NCBI RefSeq assembly: GCF_014636235.1
Contig: NZ_BMDZ01000002.1
Location: 159,385-223,384, forward strand
Reading direction: 5' to 3'
Length of the DNA stretch: 64,000 nucleotides
Source of the DNA: Tistrella bauzanensis
GTDB taxonomy: Bacteria > Pseudomonadota > Alphaproteobacteria > Tistrellales > Tistrellaceae
A program made the position numbers and the translations under genes. Numbering within the stretch: the first letter of the stretch is position 1; every line of letters starts with the position of its first letter. Positions 60,101 through 64,000 of the stretch are shown here, piece after piece. A model generated the notes under the pieces. The model was given only the letters and a program-made list of their open reading frames with translations, searched no databases and had not been told where the DNA came from.

Positions 60101-61907
60101 AGGGATAGCCGTCGCCGCCTTCCTGCATGAAGCCCAGGGTGACGACCCGGATCGGCCGGGCGGCATCGCCCTGCACCGCGCCGCCGGCCACGATGGTGTC
60201 GACCACCTCGCCCGCGGCATTGACGATCTGGAGCGTCTCGATCCGGTCACCGGCGGCGCGGTCGGGGTTGAACGCGACGGTCATGCCGCCGATCTGCGCG
60301 AACTGGCCGGGGGTGGCGCCGGGGCCGCTGGCGGCGACCGCGTGTTCCATCACCGCTTTCAGCTGTTCCGCCGTGACCGTCTGCATCGCCAGCGTGTTGT
60401 TGAACCGCAGCGCATTCTCGATATCGAGCTGCGAGACGTCGCCCTCATCCTTGCCAGCGACCGGATTGGCCTGCGGCGGCAGTTCCGAAACGACACCGGT
60501 CGCATCGTCGACCACGACCTCGCCGATGCCGGCGCGGATGCCGCCGCCGTTCTTGATCGACACCATCACCGTCTCGTCGACTGACTGCGCGGTCGCCAGA
60601 TTGGCATCGGCGGAAAGATTGCCCAGATTGGTTTCCTGGGTCCGGACATCGGCGCGATCGCCATCCAGATACACGGTGGTCTGGCCAAAGATGCTGCCAT
60701 CCTTCTCGACCACCACCGTCTGCACCGCATCGACCAGATCATCGACCAGATCGCCCTTGGTGCCCTCGGCGAAGGCCGCGTCGATATCGCCATCCCAGGC
60801 CGCCGCGACATTGTCGGTCGTGGTCGCGACCGGGCCGTTATCCGGATCGGCGACGCTGTCGGCGATCACGCGGCCCTGATCGTCGAACTCGACGACCAGC
60901 CGGCCCAGATAGGAATACTCGCCATCGGTCGACACGATCACGGCGGTGTCGCCATCGGCATTGGTGGTGACGATCGGATAACCGGCAACCGCGGTGTCAC
61001 CCGGATTGAGGACATCGCCGTCATTGGCAAGAATGGTGTCGGAGCCGCCGGCGATGACCACGTCGACGCCGTGGAGCAGCTTGACCAGTTCCTGTTCCAG
61101 CGCGATCTGCTGCAGATGGCTGACCAGGACCACCTTGTCGACGCCGCCGGCGATGATCTCGTCGATCACCGGCTGCAGCACGCCGGCCAGGGCCTGCATG
61201 TCGTTCGAGGCACTGCCCAGCACCTCGACACCGCCGGGCGACGAGATCGTGGCCAGGATCGGGGTGGTGGCACCGACAACGCCGATGGTCTCGGTGAGGC
61301 CGGTCTCGGGGTCGGTAACGTCGATCAGCGTCGCCGGCGCGATCTTGGGCGTGGTGGTCGAGCCGGCCGACTGGGCCGGGCCGGTCGCGAAGGCGTCGGC
61401 GGTCAGGATCTCGCCGGTATACAGGCCCGACAGGCTGCTATCGCCCGAAAAGTCGAGATTGGCCGACAGATAGGGAAACTGTGCGCCGACCCAGCTGTCA
61501 TCGGCGGTGCCGTCCGCCGCGCCGAAGCCCGGTTGCAGCAGGCCGGCAATGGTGCCGGTGCCAAGATCGAACTCATGATTGCCCAGCGCCGAGGCGTCGA
61601 AACCGATCACGTTCATGATCGAGATGTCGACACGTCCGCCACCCACGGCCAGTGCTGCATAGGCCGCATCGCCGGTCAGGTCGTAAAGAGCGTTATAGAC
61701 ATCGTTGAACACGCCGGTCGATGCGAAGGACGGATCCGACGCCGCATTGAAGAACGGACCCGACAGGTAATTGTCACCCGCCGACAACGTGATCGAATAG
61801 CCGTAGTCGTCTTCATAGGCATCGATCAGCGCCGCGAAATTGGCGGCACGGCCAATGGCGTCGACACCGCCTTCAAGGTCCGAGGCGTGCAGGATCTGAA
61901 GCTGCAT
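57183..61907 (-). CDS. Secreted RTX metallophosphatase/5'-nucleotidase with choice-of-anchor I domain (1574 aa)
   Basis: The first 340 residues are a calcineurin-like metallophosphatase: HASDLEGG, SAGDNYLSGP, ALGNHEFDLGTG and VVLVSHLQQIALEQELV; the last metal motif is GGSDTIL rather than the usual GH-H. A 5'-nucleotidase C-terminal domain covers about 380-570 (VRTQETNLGNLSADANLATA). A choice-of-anchor I beta-propeller region follows (about 690-1170, QDIEPEYIAISADGQTAYAT). A cadherin-like segment and two RTX blocks (about 1260-1300 and 1390-1440, such as GGAGDDVIDGGAGDDKIDGG) end in an Asp/Ala tail. No N-terminal signal fits type I export. It probably releases phosphate from extracellular nucleotides. 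Confidence 0.88.
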   Translation of the reverse strand: MQLQILHASDLEGGVDAIGRAANFAALIDAYEDDYGYSITLSAGDNYLSGPFFNAASDPSFASTGVFNDVYNALYDLTGDAAYAALAVGGGRVDISIMNVIGFDASALGNHEFDLGTGTIAGLLQPGFGAADGTADDSWVGAQFPYLSANLDFSGDSSLSGLYTGEILTADAFATGPAQSAGSTTTPKIAPATLIDVTDPETGLTETIGVVGATTPILATISSPGGVEVLGSASNDMQALAGVLQPVIDEIIAGGVDKVVLVSHLQQIALEQELVKLLHGVDVVIAGGSDTILANDGDVLNPGDTAVAGYPIVTTNADGDTAVIVSTDGEYSYLGRLVVEFDDQGRVIADSVADPDNGPVATTTDNVAAAWDGDIDAAFAEGTKGDLVDDLVDAVQTVVVEKDGSIFGQTTVYLDGDRADVRTQETNLGNLSADANLATAQSVDETVMVSIKNGGGIRAGIGEVVVDDATGVVSELPPQANPVAGKDEGDVSQLDIENALRFNNTLAMQTVTAEQLKAVMEHAVAASGPGATPGQFAQIGGMTVAFNPDRAAGDRIETLQIVNAAGEVVDTIVAGGAVQGDAARPIRVVTLGFMQEGGDGYPFAEFAAADPEFADVVALDADNVAAGDADFAAPGSEQDALAEYLLDNHDTDTGGTAFDAAETDADADTRIVDLAVQTDIDSRPVAADRAITVSGDDTASGSVVAQSVWTTSNTDTTAGASEIVAYDKATNRVFVVGPDGVDILDARTGVVLGGLDTSDFGGANSVSVKNGMVAVAIGAEDKTQPGTVMVFDTDGAEIGRYTVGSLPDMVTFTPDGTRILVANEGEPEDYTQGDPEGSISVIDLATGTVQTAGFTQFNDQAEALKASGVRIFGPGSTVAQDIEPEYIAISADGQTAYATLQENNAIAIIDLSGETPVVTEIVPLGYKDHSLAGNELDTSDRDDGINIANHPVFGMYMPDTIASYAGQDGKTYLVIANEGDAREWADYAEEERVKDLTLDPTAFPDAETLQADDNLGRLTVTTELGDTDGDGDYDALYAYGGRSFSILDDQGRMIFDSGAVIEKTIAARYPELWDDGRSDNKGPEPEGVTVGHYGASTLAFIGLERSSATMVFDITDPENVTFLDMIATEGDVSPEGLLYIAAGDAADGIAKLIVANEVSGTTTLYNITAPLAVSSDGDELTFAAGEAPTKGTVEIDDAGRYTYQADAAVLASLDPGEIATDAFEVIATDAAGGTDSATVTVEIVGAAEGGAGDDSFKAVEGGDAHMSGAGGDDIIVGVGGDDMISTGSGADIAIGGAGIDTVSLDLDPAMVTITQMNTFDISLYNRLLAAGETAFDTDAPAYVITDTETGAQTRVQADVIAFGDRAYTVDDGVLVLSAGNDDATFGARDDSVRGGAGDDVIDGGAGDDKIDGGKGNDTLMGGAGDDDLYDAAGNDALSGGSGDDTIAAGHAAGENVVMFGGSGADTFGFMAADDAGIDVAAVIADFSTIEGDVLDLSGLRGADGAVLVLDDVVGRATATDGNAVIDLDGLLTTGGEAVAGSLTLAAVGIDDLGVGSFVFSNGSFDDDMAAAAAA

Positions 61908-62376
61908 GGTCCATTATCTCCGGCTGTCGGCCCGGCGCGGGGGGCATCCGCCGCCGGCCCTCTTCCTGTCGGGACTGCGTCTGACGCAGGGTTGCGCATC
62001 ACGCCGCGACCACCCGCGCCTGATGCTGCGGCATCACAATGCCGGAGGTCGGTTTCAGAAATGGGTCGACTTTGTTAAATCCGTGCCGGGACGCGAACCT
62101 TTGTGCCGGCCCTGATTTGTGCCGAGCCGATGTGTGACTGCCCACCCGCCCTGACAGAGCCGCGCCAGACGGATGAAAATGCCGCCGCCTACTCATGCAT
62201 GTATGCGAAGTCATCTACTATTTGGAGAAATATTTCATAATGAATACGCAATGGGTTGACTAAACATCCTCACGCGATCAAAACTTACAGTCCTGTATGT
62301 CAAAAAAGAGTGGCCAGCACGACCGTGGCCACCTGCCCTATGCCAACTTCACCGGAACGTTGAGGAGGAGACGAAG
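61908..62376. promoter_or_regulatory. Divergent region between the secretion operon and the peptide gene
   Basis: This 469-base gap separates two divergent units. It becomes clearly AT-rich at about 62190-62310, unlike the rest of the window. That part contains the palindrome GAAATATTTC (62227-62236) and a TTGACT hexamer at about 62256. A matching -10 at good spacing is not convincing. The proximal 60 bases carry the strong GAGGAGGAG ribosome site of the peptide gene. No gene was found inside. Confidence 0.5.
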
Positions 62377-62601
62377 ATGACCGACCGCGTCACCACCATC
62401 GAGGCCACCGACGACCGTGTCGCCGACGAGGTCTCGCCCCAGATCGACACGACGCCGTCCAGCCCCGCCGAGACGGCGACGGGCAGCGTGGCCGGTGGCA
62501 GCGATGCCGACACGGTCGACGCCGGCGACGGTGATGTCGACGGGTTGGAGGATTTCGACCTCGACGACGTCGAAATCATCGAAAGCAAGGTTTTCGCCTG
62601 A
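62377..62601 (+). CDS. Acidic 74-residue peptide, candidate precursor of a modified peptide
   Basis: This small protein starts MTDRVTTIEATDDRVADEVS and ends DFDLDDVEIIESKVFA. It is strongly acidic and has no signal peptide, Cys, Trp or Tyr. The middle GGSDADTVDAGDGDVDG resembles a Gly/Asp calcium repeat. Expression is likely because a near-ideal GAGGAGGAG site lies 6-9 bases before the ATG. It is followed, 287 bases later, by a B12-binding radical SAM gene on the same strand, which is the layout of a RiPP precursor with its maturase: an acidic leader and a short C-terminal core (possibly ESKVFA). I do not recognise the family. A small calcium-binding export substrate of the adjacent type I system is the alternative. 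Confidence 0.6.
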   Translation: MTDRVTTIEATDDRVADEVSPQIDTTPSSPAETATGSVAGGSDADTVDAGDGDVDGLEDFDLDDVEIIESKVFA

Positions 62602-62801
62602 CCGGCCGCGCGGTCCGCGCGACGCTGCCCCCGCTGCACCGCTGCGCATCCACGGCCCGATCAGTCCCCGCACGAGAGACCGCCGACCGGCCATAAGGGC
62701 CACTAATCCGGCGTGCGCCATCCGTGACGGAGCCTTCCCGGCCCACGCATGCGGCGTATACCTGCGTCGCTCCGTTCCCGCCCACGACCGGCTATCCCGA
62801 T

Positions 62802-62823
62802 GACCGGCGCTGAGACGCCGGTC
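62802..62823 (+). terminator. Hairpin between the peptide gene and the radical SAM gene
   Basis: A perfect 8-bp stem GACCGGCG/CGCCGGTC with a six-base loop lies in the 287-base gap. It has no T run. It could partly terminate transcription so the precursor is made in excess of the enzyme, a common plan in RiPP loci. Confidence 0.45.
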
Positions 62824-62888
62824 CCCGAACGAGCCAGAATCCGCAAAGGCCCCCGCAGACAGGCCCGGCGGATTTCGAGGGGATGGAC

Positions 62889-64000
62889 ATGCCTGATACC
62901 ATGATGACCACCCGCGCCAGTTGTTCGGCTTCGGCCGGCTTCGGCGCGAAGGCGCGGCTGAATGTGGGCCTCGTCGCCTATAACTGGGAAGCGGATACCT
63001 CGCTCGCCCTGTGGAATCTCGTGACCTACGCCCGACGCACACCCGCCATCGCTGAACGGGTGACCTTCATCGAACATTGCGCGGCCACGCCCAAATCCCT
63101 GATGGATGAAGAGGCCCAGCTGTTTTTCCTGCTGAAATGGCAGGAAACGCATCAGTTCGACGTGATCGGATTCTCCTGCTATATCTGGAACATCAAATTC
63201 GTTCTGCGCGCGGCCAAGGCGATGAAAGAACTGTGGCCCCAGACCGTCATCATCTTCGGCGGCCAGCAGATCCGCGGCTCGTATATTCCGTTCGTGTTCG
63301 ACCGCGAGCGCTGTGCCGATATCTGCGTCGGCAACGAAGCCGAAGTCACCTTCCGCGACATGCTGCTCAACTTCCTCGATGGCACGCCCAAGCTGTCGGC
63401 GGTGGGCGGCATCTCGTATATGAAGGTCGCCGGCGATGCCGACCGCTTCCACATCTTCGACGGCTTCGGCCGCGTGCCCGCCGACCGGCTCTATCACGAG
63501 ACGGCGGACGCCACGCTGATCGAGGACATCAACGACATCCCCTCGCCCTATCTCGGCGCCATCGACCTGCCGATGGGCGGCGCCTTCCTGTATGAAGCCT
63601 CGCGTGGCTGCCCGTATCGCTGCTCGTTCTGCATCTGGGGCGAAAGCAAGGGTGTGCGCGAATACGAGATGGAGCGGGTCGAGGCCGAGCTGCACAACAT
63701 CCTGGCGCATCATCCATCGCATATCATGTTCTGCGACGGCACCTTCAACATGCGCAAGGACCGGGCGGCGCGGATTCTGGAAATCCTGGTCGAACATCTC
63801 CGCGATGGCCGGGTGCAGCCTTTCAGCCTGCTTCTGGAATTGAAGCTGGAGATCATCGACGACAATCTGGCGCGGGTGATGGACGAACTGGTCCAGTTGA
63901 ACCCGCTGGTGACCTTCGAATTCGGCCTGCAGAGCGCCAGCCAGGAAGCCGCCAAGCTGATGCGCCGGCCCTTTGCCGAGGACCGCTTCCGCAAGGCCTG
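62889..64000 (+). CDS. B12-binding radical SAM enzyme (partial, runs off the window)
   Basis: The frame stays open to the window end, giving 370 residues. Residues about 20-160 form a cobalamin-binding Rossmann domain (LNVGLVAYNWEADTSLALWN, FDVIGFSCYIWNIKFVLRAA, VIIFGGQQIRGSYIPFVF). The radical SAM cluster motif CPYRCSFC has Cys241, Cys245 and Cys248, preceded by GGAFLYEASRG. Later parts FCDGTFNMRKDRAARILEIL and FEFGLQSASQEAAKLMRRPF are typical of the barrel. B12-radical SAM enzymes often methylate unactivated carbons, and several act on peptides. The ATG at 62889 is chosen because GAGGGG lies six bases before it; 62883 is too close. The adjacent acidic peptide gene suggests peptide modification. 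A missing C-terminal domain could change the family call. Confidence 0.88.
   Translation, partial: MPDTMMTTRASCSASAGFGAKARLNVGLVAYNWEADTSLALWNLVTYARRTPAIAERVTFIEHCAATPKSLMDEEAQLFFLLKWQETHQFDVIGFSCYIWNIKFVLRAAKAMKELWPQTVIIFGGQQIRGSYIPFVFDRERCADICVGNEAEVTFRDMLLNFLDGTPKLSAVGGISYMKVAGDADRFHIFDGFGRVPADRLYHETADATLIEDINDIPSPYLGAIDLPMGGAFLYEASRGCPYRCSFCIWGESKGVREYEMERVEAELHNILAHHPSHIMFCDGTFNMRKDRAARILEILVEHLRDGRVQPFSLLLELKLEIIDDNLARVMDELVQLNPLVTFEFGLQSASQEAAKLMRRPFAEDRFRKA

Noticed and set aside
56496..60584. 1362-residue plus-strand open frame opposite the RTX genes
   Set aside because: Its Gly/His/Ile/Asp-rich translation is the mirror of RTX and nucleotidase codons; no domain, ribosome site or start context supports it.

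Overview
The window reads as chromosomal DNA of a high-GC, polarly flagellated alphaproteobacterium. The gene set (fliX facing flgI, FliW, FliB, a MotE-like protein, the DUF6468 protein, BcsN, a one-cysteine DksA and FlbD/ftr-type sites with sigma-54 promoters) fits a Rhodospirillales-type organism. A Tistrella-like genus is my inference, not something shown by a marker gene. I found no tRNA, rRNA, CRISPR, prophage or insertion sequence.

Layout. 1-2.2 kb: a small hypothetical gene and two RNA methyltransferase genes, followed by a palindromic repeat element. 2.4-11.6 kb (minus strand): a motor/chemotaxis-output operon, fliL-fliM-DUF6468-motE-like-cheY-cheZ-two motB-like genes-TPR protein. 12.0-15.6 kb (plus): flgF-flgG-flgA-flgH behind a sigma-54 promoter. 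15.6-19.7 kb (minus): a CHASE/PAS histidine kinase, a DksA-family gene and fliX. 20.0-27.0 kb (plus): flgI-flgJ(N)-flgN-flgK-flgL-fliW-fliB behind a sigma-54 promoter with upstream ftr-like palindromes. 27.3-37.1 kb (plus): cellulose operon bcsA-bcsB-bcsZ-bcsC-like TPR-bcsN-like. 37.1-44.2 kb: an AhpD-type gene (minus), then the filament island (two near-identical flagellins, flaG, fliD, fliS), each flagellin with its own sigma-54 promoter and ftr-like sites. 44.4-50.3 kb: a second AhpD-type gene, two PNPOx-fold genes, a haem-oxygenase-like diiron enzyme gene, an aldehyde dehydrogenase gene and a second histidine kinase gene. 50.4-61.9 kb (minus): a type I secretion operon with two RTX cargo proteins, one a 1574-residue metallophosphatase/nucleotidase. 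62.4-64.0 kb (plus): a 74-residue acidic peptide gene followed by a B12-binding radical SAM enzyme cut by the window end. This pair looks like a ribosomal peptide (RiPP) maturation locus and is the best candidate for an undescribed system.

How it works together. Most of the window builds and runs one flagellum: rod, P- and L-rings, hook-filament junction, filament, cap, chaperones, stator-like parts, switch, and CheY/CheZ output. The promoter architecture resembles the Caulobacter FlbD-FliX-RpoN circuit; flbD and rpoN are not in the window. Flagellins are probably lysine-methylated by FliB. The cellulose operon, with a PilZ domain in BcsA, sits inside the flagellar region and fits a swim-or-stick switch through c-di-GMP. 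The last 14 kb encode a secretion system with its own exported enzymes and, divergently, the putative peptide-modifying locus.
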